Position numbers and translations under genes: made by a program. Positions 24,027 to 32,547 of a stretch of 64,000 nucleotides of DNA are shown one piece after another. Every line of letters starts with the position of its first letter. Position 1 is the stretch's first letter. The notes below the pieces were generated by a model that did not search any database, was not told where the DNA came from, and worked only from the letters and a program-made list of their open reading frames with translations. This stretch comes from Streptomyces mirabilis. GTDB lineage: Bacteria; Actinomycetota; Actinomycetes; Streptomycetales; Streptomycetaceae. Where the stretch lies: positions 5,022,001 through 5,086,000 of the forward strand of contig NZ_JBCJKP010000001.1 in assembly GCF_039503195.1 (NCBI RefSeq), written 5' to 3'.

Positions 24027-25319
24027 TCAGAAGATGTCCGGGCACCACGGTCGCCTGGACGTGCGGAGCAGGGCGTCGGCGACGACGGCGGCGCCCTCTC
24101 GTTCTTCGCACACCCGCCCGAGCGCGGCAAGCCGCACCGCCGACTCGTCGCCCAGCCACAGGGCCGCCAACTCGCCCACGTTCAGGGTGAGATCGGCGGT
24201 CGTCGTGGTCGGCGCGCAGGTCGCCCCGTCGGGTCCGGCCTCGAGGCGGTAGCGCCCGGCGGACAGTCCGTCCCCGTCGGTGACGTCCAGGACCAAGGTC
24301 CCGGACCCCGCGTACGTACGCGCCTCCAGAGCCCGTACTACGTCCAGGATCCGCACCCACAGCCAGTCCGCCTGGGTCGTGATGCGGGCGGCGCGCGGGT
24401 CGGGGAGGACGTGCGGGAGCAGGTCGTCGGGGGCCCGCCAGCCGGTCTTGACGTGGGCGATCCAGTCGATCGAGCAGAGGTACCGCCACAGGGCGCGTTC
24501 GGCCGCCGGGGTCACCGTGATCAGCCAGTTCACCTCCGCCGTGTTCAGCGGTTGCTTGACGTCGCCCCAGTTGTCGTCCGACTCGTACGAGACCAGGCCC
24601 TCCACCTCGCCGGTCGCCGAGCGGTACACGGCGTAGAAGGGTTCCTTCCAGGAGTCGCCGCTCAGGCTCAGTGCGCCGGTGTTGATCTGCCACCAGCGCT
24701 CGTCGCGGCTGACCGCGCCCGGCTGGGTGCGACGAAGGCGGTCGTGCAGGTCCGGGCCGAGCTTGCGTACGTCGTCGCCGTCCACCAGGTCGATACGGGC
24801 GCCGTCGGTCGGCCCGGACCAGCGGGGGTCCAGGCCCGACCTGGAGACGTCGATGGTCCACTCGGTGGCGGTGGTGGCCTGGCCGAAGCCGTACCGCCCG
24901 TAGATCGGGTACTCCGCGGCGATGAGGGTGGCGACCACGTCGCCGCGGTCCTTCGCCGCGGTGAGGTCGGTGGCCATCATGCGGGTGAGGAGGCCTCGGC
25001 GGCGGTGGGTGGGGGTGACGGAGACGTTGGTGATGGCGTCGGCGGGGACGGGGGTGCCACCGACGGTGGTGAGCTGCTGCGGGAACGATCGGAAGGTGGC
25101 GATGATGGGGGTCCCCCCGTTCGAGCGAAGTCGAGAGTGGGGGAGGCCGGTGTCGAACGCGCCGAGAGTTCGTTGCGGGAGGATGCTCGAACCGCGGTTG
25201 GTGATCTCCTGGTCCGATACGGCCGGGGAACGTAGGAACCCCGTGTTCAGCGCGCGGATCCAGGCCGGGATCTCGGTCTCGGTGATCGTTCGTACGTCGA
25301 TTTCTTCGCGACGGCTCAT
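24027..25319 (-). CDS. Eis-family GNAT N-acetyltransferase with in-frame repeat insertion
   Basis: The 430-residue protein has the Eis layout: a first GNAT domain with the acetyl-CoA motif [17 protein letters not shown] (about residues 94-110), a second GNAT-like domain with [20 protein letters not shown] (about 265-284), and a C-terminal sterol-carrier-like domain (about 325-430) ending in a free carboxyl Phe, as Eis requires for catalysis. Eis enzymes acetylate amines, including aminoglycosides. Between GAFD and TFRSFP (about residues 54-75), about 14 extra residues (containing [11 protein letters not shown]) are encoded by a palindromic repeat element. They sit just before the substrate loop, so activity may be affected. 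Confidence 0.85.
   Translation of the reverse strand: MSRREEIDVRTITETEIPAWIRALNTGFLRSPAVSDQEITNRGSSILPQRTLGAFDTGLPHSRLRSNGGTPIIATFRSFPQQLTTVGGTPVPADAITNVSVTPTHRRRGLLTRMMATDLTAAKDRGDVVATLIAAEYPIYGRYGFGQATTATEWTIDVSRSGLDPRWSGPTDGARIDLVDGDDVRKLGPDLHDRLRRTQPGAVSRDERWWQINTGALSLSGDSWKEPFYAVYRSATGEVEGLVSYESDDNWGDVKQPLNTAEVNWLITVTPAAERALWRYLCSIDWIAHVKTGWRAPDDLLPHVLPDPRAARITTQADWLWVRILDVVRALEARTYAGSGTLVLDVTDGDGLSAGRYRLEAGPDGATCAPTTTTADLTLNVGELAALWLGDESAVRLAALGRVCEEREGAAVVADALLRTSRRPWCPDIF
25106..25147. repeat. Palindromic Streptomyces repeat inserted in the Eis-like gene
   Basis: The segment GGGGGTCCCCCCGTTCGAGC continues into GAAGTCGAGAGTGGGGGAGG, giving an imperfect palindrome of about 42 bases. 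From memory, near-identical units are scattered in Streptomyces genomes, mostly between genes. Here the length keeps the reading frame open. Confidence 0.6.
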
Positions 25320-25362
25320 GGGGGCACGCTAGGGCGCCGCGCAGACCCCTGTCGCACCGTTT

Positions 25363-25662
25363 TCGCCCCCGCCGCCCCTACCCGTCCCATCCCCGGGGCT
25401 CCGCCCCGGACCCCGTGGGCCGTCCTTTCGGCTGCGGGCGGGTGGGGGCTGGTCGCGCGGTTCCCCGCGCCCCTCGAGTGCGCTGGCGCGCATCGTCAGC
25501 CCGTCCACCGTGTGAGGACGAGACCACCCAGGCCGATGCGGGGTCCAGGGGGGATCCCCCGGTGGGGCGCAGGGGCGCAGCCCTCCGGAGGGGGGCGGCA
25601 GCCCCGCAGGGGTACAAGGGGCGGGGACCCTGGGATGGGGCGGGTAGGGGCGGCGGGGGCGA
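25363..25662. mobile_element. MITE-like element with 31-bp terminal inverted repeats
   Basis: The 300-base segment between the Eis-like and asparaginase genes is bounded by TCGCCCCCGCCGCCCCTACC... at 25363-25393 and its reverse complement at 25632-25662, with 30 of 31 positions matching. Weaker symmetry continues inward. It contains the common Streptomyces intergenic motif GGTCGCGCGGTTCCCCGCGC (about 25451). There is no open frame, and I could not see a clear target-site duplication. It may be a non-autonomous element or two opposed copies of an intergenic repeat. Confidence 0.55.
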
Positions 25663-25682
25663 GGGACGCTTGGAGGGTGGGG

Positions 25683-26660
25683 CTAGAACGTCGCTCGGAT
25701 TTCGCCCACCTCAATGCCTCCGCCGGTCAGGGGGGCGTGGCCGATTTTGGAGAGGATCGGGGATTGCGTGCCCAGGAGGGACAGGGCGCGGGCGAGGACG
25801 GGCCCGAGTGCGCGGGTGGCGCCGTCGTCGATCTTGAAGGCGAGGGCCCTGCCGTCGGGGAGGGCCACCGCCTGGACGGCCTCCGCGCCCATCTTGGAGA
25901 GGGCACCCGGTATCTCGCGCATGAGCCAGGTGTCGGGACGGCGCGTGCCGGCGACGTACTCGGGGTGGGCGCGCATGGCGTCGGCGACACGGCGTTCGGC
26001 GGAGCCGGGGGCGGCGAGGACGAAGGAGCGGAAGGCACGGGCGAGGCCCGTGAGGCTGATCGCCATCAGCGGCGCACCGCAGCCGTCCGTACCGACCGCC
26101 GTCACCGACTCCCCCGCCGCCTCCTCGACCACGGTGTGGATGAGCTGCTGGAGCGGATGCCCGGGGTCCAGGTAGGAGTCCAGGGGCCAGCCTCGCAGCG
26201 CGCACACCGCGAGCATCGCCGCGTGCTTGCCGGAGCAGTTCATGGTGACCCGGTCACGGACCGCGCCCCCGGCGAGATACGTCTCCGCCTCCGCCGGGTC
26301 CAGCGGCAGATCCGGCGGGCACTGCAACTGCCCGGCGTCCAGCCCGTGCTCGGCCAGCATCTTGTGGACGAGATCGCGGTGGAAGGCCTCCCCGGAGTGG
26401 CTGGCGGCGGCGAGAGCCAGCCGTTCGCCTGCCAGGTCAAGCCCCGCCCGCAGCACACCCGCCGCCTGCATCGGCTTGTTCGACGAGCGCGGGAAGACCG
26501 GCGCGGTCACCTCGCCCAGCGCCAGCTCGACCGACCCGTCCGCGGCCAGCAGCACCAGGCTGCCCCGATGCCGCCCCTCGACGAATCCCGAACGGACGAC
26601 CTCGGCGAGAACAGGCGGTATGAAGGGGTCTGCGGGGACGACAGGAGCGGCGGCGGACAT
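25683..26660 (-). CDS. Asparaginase family II (PF06089-type) protein
   Basis: The 325-residue protein matches the actinobacterial L-asparaginase II family, distinct from the EcAII amyloid-type fold family. Recognisable blocks are RSSNKPMQAAGVL (about residue 55), AAASHSGEAFH (about 83), NCSGKHAAML (about 142), TDGCGAPLMAISL (about 190) and the C-terminal KIGHAPLTGGG. The ATG at 26660 follows GGAAGG. The open frame extends upstream to 26894 in low-complexity Pro/Gly/Arg sequence that is not part of the family. It is cytoplasmic, and its role is probably asparagine or related amide hydrolysis. Confidence 0.82.
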   Translation of the reverse strand: MSAAAPVVPADPFIPPVLAEVVRSGFVEGRHRGSLVLLAADGSVELALGEVTAPVFPRSSNKPMQAAGVLRAGLDLAGERLALAAASHSGEAFHRDLVHKMLAEHGLDAGQLQCPPDLPLDPAEAETYLAGGAVRDRVTMNCSGKHAAMLAVCALRGWPLDSYLDPGHPLQQLIHTVVEEAAGESVTAVGTDGCGAPLMAISLTGLARAFRSFVLAAPGSAERRVADAMRAHPEYVAGTRRPDTWLMREIPGALSKMGAEAVQAVALPDGRALAFKIDDGATRALGPVLARALSLLGTQSPILSKIGHAPLTGGGIEVGEIRATF

Positions 26661-26898
26661 CGGCGGTGGCCTTCCATGACAGGGACCCGCGCGGTGATCG
26701 AACCGCGGCACCGTACGGGAGGTCCCCCGATGGCGTGTCCCCGGCCGAGCCCCACGACCGCGACCCGGGCCGTTCCCGGGCGCGGCCGCCGCGACCGCGG
26801 AACCGTACGCAGCCATGGGGCCCGGCCCCGGACGTCCCGGAGCGCCGGCGCCGCCCCAGCCGTCGCACGCTCCCCCGGGATCGCCGGGGGCCACCGCG
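26661..26898. other. Intergenic region between asparaginase and rsiG
   Basis: These 238 bases hold the asparaginase promoter region. There is no supported gene; long frames on both strands are GC-rich artefacts. A mild inverted repeat of CCGGG/CCCGG units is present near 26800-26890. Confidence 0.3.
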
Positions 26899-27617
26899 TC
26901 ACATGAGCAGGTCGTCTACTTGTGCTTCCCCATCACGGTACCTGCGGGCGATCTCGGCGCTGCAATCGTCGGCGGTGCGCTGCAGGCGCTGGCGCCGCCG
27001 GGAGACCTGCTGCTCGTAGCGCACCAGCCGTCCCATCCCCGCGCCGAGCTCGTCGTCCGTACGTGCTTCCAGGTCCGACAGCTCCACCTCGGCGAGCATG
27101 TCAGCGGCCAGCCGCCGGTACTCCTCGCCGTACGGTGTGCCCACTGTCACATGGCGGGCCGACGAACGGTGCCGGGCGGGCGCGTCCGTCAGGATCTCCG
27201 CGAGCCGGTCGACGACCGACGCCCCGCCGGAACCGGAACCCGCTCCCCTCCCCCGGCCGGCCGCAGCCCCGGACTCGTTCCCAGGCCCGAGACCAGCGGC
27301 GCTCCCGACACCGCGGAGGGCGCCCGCAGTCCCCCGCGGCGCGCCAGCTCCGCCCGCAGGATGTCGATGCGCCCCTGGAGCAGCCGCCGCACATAGCTGA
27401 GGTCGGCCTCGTCGCGCTGCGCGTCGCGCCGCAGGGTCCGCAGTTCGGGCAGCCGCAGCAGGGGCAGCTCGGGCGCGGGCGGGTCCGGGGGCAGCGGGCT
27501 GTCGGTGCGCTGCACGGGAGGACGAGGAACCCCCGAACGACCGCCTCCCGCCCGCGGACTCGTACGGGTCAACGACACAGCCCCGGGCGGCTGCTGCCCG
27601 GTACTCGGTGTGCTCAT
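26899..27617 (-). pseudogene. rsiG: RsiG, c-di-GMP-dependent anti-sigma factor for WhiG, apparent frameshift
   Basis: RsiG binds the sporulation sigma factor WhiG when loaded with cyclic di-GMP. Both diagnostic E-x3-S-x2-R-x3-Q-x3-D motifs are present: EADLSYVRRLLQGRID in the N-terminal frame and EQQVSRRRQRLQRTADD in the C-terminal frame. They lie in different frames: the start at 27617 reads to a stop at 27189, while the C-terminal half reads in another frame to 26899. The total of 719 bases is not divisible by three. One extra G in the run at 27331-27335 would join them through a Gly/Ala/Ser linker. Either the linker has suffered a real frameshift or the base call is wrong. The linker is also longer than in relatives that I recall. 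Confidence 0.8.
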
Positions 27618-27875
27618 GTGCCTCTACCGTCCCCTCGACCGGCGCGGTCCACCCCACGGTTGCACCGCAACACACGCATCGTGCCACCCCAAGTGGCCGC
27701 TATGTGACCGAGTGCCCCCGATCGGCCCCAGATGGGGGGTAAGGAGCAAAAAGAAACCCCCAAAGGACCCCTCGAAAGAGGTCAGGGGATCACGCGCGAA
27801 AGCATTGAGCCCTGTGCCGCGAAGGCGTTGAGCCCCGTGCAGGGGGGCTCCTCCCCGCACGGCATGATGGTTGCC

Positions 27876-28313
27876 ATGCGTGCGGTGGTGCAGAGGGTGG
27901 ACGGCGCGAGCGTCGTCGTGAACGGGGAACACGGTCCGGAAACGGTCGGGGCGATCGACGGCGAGGGGCTGTGCGTCCTCGTCGGTGTCACGCACGACGA
28001 CACCAAGGAGAAGGCGGCCCAACTCGCCCGCAAACTCTGGTCCATCCGGATGCTGACGGACGAGAAGTCGTGCTCCGACATCGACGCGCCGCTGCTCGTC
28101 ATCAGCCAGTTCACCCTGTACGGCGACGCCCGCAAGGGCCGCCGCCCCACCTGGAACGCGGCCGCACCCGGCGATGTCGCCGAACCCCTCGTCGACGAGG
28201 TCGTGGCCCGACTCCGCGCGCTGGGTGCCACGGTGGCGACGGGCCGGTTCGGCGCGCAGATGCGCGTCTCGCTGACGAACGACGGCCCGTTCACCGTGCT
28301 CCTGGAGATGTGA
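27876..28313 (+). CDS. dtd: D-aminoacyl-tRNA deacylase
   Basis: The 145-residue protein frees D-amino acids mischarged on tRNA. It carries the family motifs: [15 protein letters not shown] at the N-terminus, [16 protein letters not shown] (about residues 76-91) with the SQFTLY block, and the C-terminal [11 protein letters not shown] block, where the Gly-Pro (cis-Pro) motif guards against L-amino acids. The ATG at 27876 gives the standard N-terminus, and the upstream frame is unsupported. It is monocistronic, convergent with the ygfZ gene, and divergent from rsiG. Confidence 0.93.
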   Translation: MRAVVQRVDGASVVVNGEHGPETVGAIDGEGLCVLVGVTHDDTKEKAAQLARKLWSIRMLTDEKSCSDIDAPLLVISQFTLYGDARKGRRPTWNAAAPGDVAEPLVDEVVARLRALGATVATGRFGAQMRVSLTNDGPFTVLLEM

Positions 28314-28340
28314 CCCAGGAGATGCGACCCGTCTGAGCCC

Positions 28341-29306
28341 CTACGGCTCGACCACGACCTCCTGCGCCGCCGCCGTCGTGTCCGCCAGCAGCCGCGCGTC
28401 CAGCGGCACGTTCCGCTTCACCAGGCCGAGTGCGATCGGGCCGAGCTCGTGGTGGCGTACGGAGGTGGTGATGAAGCCGATCTTCCGGCCGTCGGGGCCG
28501 TCGTCCGCGAGGCGCAGTTCGGCGCCGTGCGGCGGCAGATGGACCTCGCTGCCGTCCAGGTGCAGAAAGACGAGCCGACGCGGGGGCTTGCCCAGGTTCT
28601 GCACGCGGGCGACGGTCTCCTGGCCCCGGTAGCAGCCCTTCTGGAGGTGCACCGCGGTGTCGATCCAGCCCAGCTCGTGCGGGATCGTGCGGTGGTCGGT
28701 CTCGAAACCGAGCCGCGGGCGGTGGTGTTCGACGCGCAGCGCCTCGTAGGCCAGCAGGCCGGCCGCCGGACCGGCCTTCTCGGCGTACGACTCCAAGTCC
28801 GCACGCGGCAGGAAGAGATCACGCCCGTACGGCGTCTCGCGTACGACCACGCCTTCGGGGACCTCGGCGATCGAACCGGCCGGCAGGTGCACGACCGCGA
28901 AGTCGTCCGTGCGGTCGGCGGTCTCGACGCGGTAGAAGAACTTCATGGACTCCAGGTACGCGAGCAGCGCGTCCTGGGTGCCGGGTTCGACGTGGGCCCA
29001 GGTCGTGGTGCCGTCGTCGACGATATACAGCGCGTGCTCGATGTGGCCGTGCGCGGAGAGGATCAGCGCCTCGGTGGCGCGGCCCGCCGGGAGGTCCGCG
29101 ACGTGCTGGGTGAGCAGCAGGTGCAGCCAGCTCAGCCGGTCCTCGCCGGTGACCGCGACGACGCCGCGGTGCGAGAGGTCCACGAAGCCGTTGCCGTCGG
29201 CGAGGGCGCGCTGCTCGCGGAACAGGTCGCCGTAATGGGCTGCGACCTGTTCATCCACGCCTTCGGCGGGGACGGCGCCGGGCAGGGACAGGAGAGGACT
29301 CTTCAT
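28341..29306 (-). CDS. ygfZ: YgfZ/GcvT-domain folate-binding protein
   Basis: The 321-residue protein belongs to the YgfZ family, which supports assembly or repair of certain iron-sulfur proteins using folate. The hallmark KGCYRGQE motif lies at about residue 227, with GLLAYEALRVEHHRPRLG (about 183-200) typical of the aminomethyltransferase-like fold. It lies 9 bases downstream of nur, so the two may be co-transcribed. The start at 29306 is the only in-frame ATG near the expected N-terminus. Confidence 0.9.
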   Translation of the reverse strand: MKSPLLSLPGAVPAEGVDEQVAAHYGDLFREQRALADGNGFVDLSHRGVVAVTGEDRLSWLHLLLTQHVADLPAGRATEALILSAHGHIEHALYIVDDGTTTWAHVEPGTQDALLAYLESMKFFYRVETADRTDDFAVVHLPAGSIAEVPEGVVVRETPYGRDLFLPRADLESYAEKAGPAAGLLAYEALRVEHHRPRLGFETDHRTIPHELGWIDTAVHLQKGCYRGQETVARVQNLGKPPRRLVFLHLDGSEVHLPPHGAELRLADDGPDGRKIGFITTSVRHHELGPIALGLVKRNVPLDARLLADTTAAAQEVVVEP

Positions 29307-29315
29307 ACACCTAGC

Positions 29316-29753
29316 CTACGACTTGGTAGTTGAACTCTTGAGAGAACAGTCCTTGCAGCGGCCGAAGATCGCGAAGTGCTTCATGTCCGTCTCGAAGCCA
29401 AAGGTGTCCCGGAGCTTCGCGGTGAACTCCGCGGCGACCGATACGTCGGCCTCGATGACGTTCGTGCAGTCCCGGCAGACCAGGTGGATGTGGTGATGCC
29501 GGTCGGCGAGATGGTAGGTCGGCGCGCCGTGCCCGAGGTGGGCGTGACTGACCAGACCGAGCTCCTCCAGGAGCTCCAGGGTCCGGTAGACGGTGGAAAT
29601 GTTGACCCCCGACGCCGTCTTCCTCACCTCGATGAGGATGTCGTCGGGGGTCGCGTGCTCCAGGGTGTCCACGGCTTCGAGGACAAGCTGGCGCTGCGGC
29701 GTCAGCCGGTAGCCGCGCTGCCTCAGGTCGCTCTTCCAGTCGGTGCTCACCAC
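29316..29753 (-). CDS. nur: Nickel-responsive Fur-family regulator Nur
   Basis: The 145-residue Fur-family repressor has the winged helix (RLTPQRQLVLEAVD, VNISTVYRTLELLEELGL, about residues 16-65) and a metal-rich dimer domain with HLGHGAPTYHLADRHHHIHL (about 70-89) and the C-terminal CKDC pair. The sequence is, from memory, nearly identical to S. coelicolor Nur, which represses nickel uptake genes and sodF when nickel is present. The histidines of the Nur-specific nickel site (His70 and His72 region) are retained. The upstream gap to the FABP-like gene is 95 bases. Confidence 0.88.
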   Translation of the reverse strand: MVSTDWKSDLRQRGYRLTPQRQLVLEAVDTLEHATPDDILIEVRKTASGVNISTVYRTLELLEELGLVSHAHLGHGAPTYHLADRHHHIHLVCRDCTNVIEADVSVAAEFTAKLRDTFGFETDMKHFAIFGRCKDCSLKSSTTKS

Positions 29754-29848
29754 ACAGGAAGTCTAGGACCATTCCGGGATGTGACGACCTGAGAAGAGCC
29801 GCCGAACCGGCCGGACCACTTCCGAACCGCTTCCTGACTGCTTGCCGG

Positions 29849-30424
29849 CTACTTGAAGAACGCGATTCCGTCGTCCGGCATGTCGTCCGGGAGGGCCTTG
29901 GCCCAGCGCTCGACGTCCTCCGGAGTGACGACCTTCTTCAGGTGCGCGGACATGTAGGGGCGCAGCTCGACCTCGGGGGTCTGCTTCTCACCGACCCACA
30001 TGAGGTCGCTCTTCACATAGCCGTAGAGGCGCTTGCCGCCGCTGTACGGGGCGGACGCGGCGGTGCGCGCCACAGCGTCGGTGACCAGGTCGATCTGCGG
30101 CTGCTTGGCGGCCAGGTCGCCGTACCAGATCTCGACGACACCGTCGTCGCGGATCATGACGACCTCGACCTTGCGGTTGCCGTCGATGCGCCAGAAGCCC
30201 GACTCGGTCTCCAGAGGCCGGACCTTGTTCCCCTCGGCGTCGAGCACCCAGGTGCGCGAGTGGTACTCCAGGAAGTCCCGTCCGTCTTGGGTGAAGGTGA
30301 CCTCCTGCCCGAAGTTGCACTTCTCGGAGCCGGGGAAGTCGTGAACGCCCGCACCGGCCCAGTCGCCGAGCAGGAAGGCAAGGGGAAGCAGGTCCTTGTG
30401 CAGGTCGGACGGGATCTCGATCAT
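29849..30424 (-). CDS. Nitrobindin-like heme-binding beta-barrel (FABP/THAP4 family)
   Basis: The 191-residue protein has the GDWAGAG signature (about residues 20-26, GxWxGxG) of nitrobindin-type ten-stranded barrels, plus the conserved C-terminal His in SAHLKKV (about 161) that coordinates heme. Nitrobindins bind ferric heme and can isomerise peroxynitrite. The start at 30424 is the first ATG. The gene is followed by nur and preceded by a tiny membrane-protein gene on the same strand. Confidence 0.85.
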   Translation of the reverse strand: MIEIPSDLHKDLLPLAFLLGDWAGAGVHDFPGSEKCNFGQEVTFTQDGRDFLEYHSRTWVLDAEGNKVRPLETESGFWRIDGNRKVEVVMIRDDGVVEIWYGDLAAKQPQIDLVTDAVARTAASAPYSGGKRLYGYVKSDLMWVGEKQTPEVELRPYMSAHLKKVVTPEDVERWAKALPDDMPDDGIAFFK

Positions 30425-30449
30425 GAGCTCGGCAGTTCCTCGATGGGGG

Positions 30450-30548
30450 TCAGCGCTGGCCCTGGTACAGCTTCTTCACGGTCAGCCCGGCGAAGGCGAG
30501 CACGCCGACGCAGACCAGGACCAGCAGGGTTTCGAAGAAGATCTCCAC
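30450..30548 (-). CDS. Very small single-pass membrane protein (32 aa)
   Basis: A GTG at 30548 preceded by GAGGAGCACCCC opens a 32-residue frame with a hydrophobic helix (residues 4-22, IFFETLLVLVCVGVLAF) and a basic tail KKLYQGQR. The TGA stop lies 26 bases before the nitrobindin gene on the same strand. The strong ribosome binding site and typical inner-membrane miniprotein layout support it as real. Function is unknown. Confidence 0.6.
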   Translation of the reverse strand: MEIFFETLLVLVCVGVLAFAGLTVKKLYQGQR

Positions 30549-30670
30549 GGGGTGCTCCTCGGATGAGCGGGGTGGGCGGTACAAGAGCCGAGCCCCAGCT
30601 TAGTGGGCCGGGGCTCGGGGCTCTCTGCGAGGTACTCCTGGGCGATTCTTTGCGAGGTACCCCGGCCTGT

Positions 30671-31621
30671 TCAGCCGAGCAGCTGGCTCTGGAGGACCAC
30701 CGTCTGCTGGAACGGCACCGCCTTCGCGGCGCCCTTGCGGGACTGCACGATCAGGGCGAGGGTGTCCCCGGCCGAGAGGTACGCCTGGCGGACCTGCTCG
30801 GCGCCGTACGGCTTGATCTCGTCGTACGCGTGGCGGATCACGTCGTCGACCGTGGCGCGGTCCGGGAACCGGTCGTCGGCCATCGCCCGCTCGGCGCCAC
30901 GCAGGGCGTAGATCGGCGAGCTGTAGCTGGTCAGCCCGGGCGAGTTCACCTCGTCCGCGACGACGACGGAGTCGAACTGCAACAGGTAGATCCGTGTGTG
31001 CGTACCGTCCGGCGTCGTCCAGCCGCGCGCCGCGATGTGCCGCAGCCCGTGGTCGGTCAGCTGCTGCCCGACCGTCTCCCGGTCGTCCCGCGTGGCGTAC
31101 TCCGCCAGGAACGTCCTCGTCGCCAGCCAGCCGTCCGTCCCACGCAGCGCCGTGTCGACGTGTGCGCCCTTCGGGGCGGGCAGTACGAGCCGCCGCAGGT
31201 CGGCGTAGTGGGTGCCGGTCCTGTTCGACTCGGCGAGCGGGCGCGGGCTGCCGGAGGGCAGCGGCGGCCGGGTGATCGTCGGGTAGTCCCAGCGCCCGTC
31301 CGACTCCGTCGCCAGACCGGGTACGTCGGTGCGGTCCATGCGGGTGATGCCGTACGCGACCGACGTGCCGACCGCCGCGAAGACCACGGTGGCGGCGGTC
31401 CAGCGCAGCAGGGCCCGCAGCACCCGACGGTCCTTGCGCACCGGGGCCGGTGCCTCCTCGGGCGCGGGTGGCAGCGCTTCCGGCACCTCGACCGGAGTCG
31501 TGGTCCCGTCCTCGACGGGCGTCGGCGTGGCGTTCTCGACCGGCGTGGCGTCCTCGACCGGCGTCGCGTTCTCGACCGGCGTCGCCGCCACGTCCTCGAC
31601 GGAGTTCGTCCGCTCGGTCAT
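30671..31621 (-). CDS. Membrane-anchored protein of unknown function, third of three paralogues
   Basis: The 316-residue protein has a cytoplasmic N-terminus made of tandem TPVE(D/N)A units (about residues 14-45), an acidic Pro-rich stretch, one transmembrane helix (about 73-92) and a ~220-residue extracytoplasmic domain. The start ATG overlaps the stop of the upstream gene by four bases (ATGA). The extracytoplasmic domain shares size and a loose pattern (DxxxLRxLxxPxPxG, ending in a VxQS or similar strand) with the next two genes. No known domain was recognised. Confidence 0.75.
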   Translation of the reverse strand: MTERTNSVEDVAATPVENATPVEDATPVENATPTPVEDGTTTPVEVPEALPPAPEEAPAPVRKDRRVLRALLRWTAATVVFAAVGTSVAYGITRMDRTDVPGLATESDGRWDYPTITRPPLPSGSPRPLAESNRTGTHYADLRRLVLPAPKGAHVDTALRGTDGWLATRTFLAEYATRDDRETVGQQLTDHGLRHIAARGWTTPDGTHTRIYLLQFDSVVVADEVNSPGLTSYSSPIYALRGAERAMADDRFPDRATVDDVIRHAYDEIKPYGAEQVRQAYLSAGDTLALIVQSRKGAAKAVPFQQTVVLQSQLLG

Positions 31622-32547
31622 GCCGCCTCCCCCGGCTCGGCGATGCGGTCGAGCTGCTCGCGCAGCAGCATCGCGACACCCTTGGTGTTCAACGGCTTGG
31701 CCCCGTAGGCGGTCGCGCTGACCAGCACGTCATCCTGGTAGGCGGAGCAGACCATCATGTCGAGCTTCTCGTCCTTGTCCTTGGGCGGCAGGAAGCACTC
31801 GGCGTTCTTGTGGCCCTTGATCTCGGGCCCCTTGCGGAAGATCTTGAGGGCGTCGAAGAACTCGTTCTGGAACGTCGACATACCCTTCACCGCCGCCCTG
31901 TCCTCGATCTGGGCCAGCTCGACGCTCATGGTGAAGCCGCTGTCGGCGTACAGCGTGGAGCTGAACCCGCTGGAGGTGCTGAGGTAGCTGCGCATCGCGA
32001 TGCCCTCGGTGCGCTGCTTGTCGATCCGCTTCTCCAACTCCCGCCGCTGGGAACGCGGCAGGTCGCGCAGCGCCTCCTTGCGCAGAGCGGTGGCCTCGGG
32101 CCCGCTGAGCGAGGCGTCGGAGCCGAACTCGCCGATGTCCGGGCCCCGGCTCCAGCCCTCGGTGCCGTAGGGCACGAGCATCGCGGCGAGCCCCGAGGCG
32201 GTCTTCGCCGTCTTGGCGTCGTTGGGGGCGGGAACCGGGAAGGTCCAGGAAGGCGCGCCGGGGTCCCGGTCGGCGTCCTGGACGGTCACGACGGTGTAGC
32301 CGGCGCCGCCGAGGACGGCCGCGACGAGGAGCACGGATCCGGCGACGGCGGCGATGCGCCCCCGGCGGAGGGGTTTCTTGGGTTTCTTGACGGGGGCGAT
32401 GGATTCGGGGTCGATGGATTCGGGCGCGACGGGTTCGGGCGCGACGGGTTCGGGCGCGACGGGTTCGGGCGCGATGGATTCGGGCGCAACGGGTTCGGGC
32501 GCGGGCTCCTGGACGGGCTGCTCGCTCATCGGTTGCTCGTCGGTCAC
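31618..32547 (-). CDS. Membrane-anchored protein of unknown function, second of three paralogues
   Basis: The 309-residue protein begins with tandem APEPV/APESI pentapeptides (about residues 13-51), then a basic KKPKKPLRRGR stop-transfer motif, one transmembrane helix (about 65-85) and an outer domain of ~220 residues with two cysteines (about 249 and 267), possibly disulfide-bonded. It overlaps both neighbours by four bases, so the three genes are translationally coupled. Function is unknown. Confidence 0.75.
   Translation of the reverse strand: MTDEQPMSEQPVQEPAPEPVAPESIAPEPVAPEPVAPEPVAPESIDPESIAPVKKPKKPLRRGRIAAVAGSVLLVAAVLGGAGYTVVTVQDADRDPGAPSWTFPVPAPNDAKTAKTASGLAAMLVPYGTEGWSRGPDIGEFGSDASLSGPEATALRKEALRDLPRSQRRELEKRIDKQRTEGIAMRSYLSTSSGFSSTLYADSGFTMSVELAQIEDRAAVKGMSTFQNEFFDALKIFRKGPEIKGHKNAECFLPPKDKDEKLDMMVCSAYQDDVLVSATAYGAKPLNTKGVAMLLREQLDRIAEPGEAA

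Noticed and set aside
26899..27687. A single 262-residue open frame at the rsiG locus
   Set aside because: Its first half is a low-complexity shadow of the true N-terminal frame; the E-x3-S-x2-R motif of RsiG is only in the other frame.
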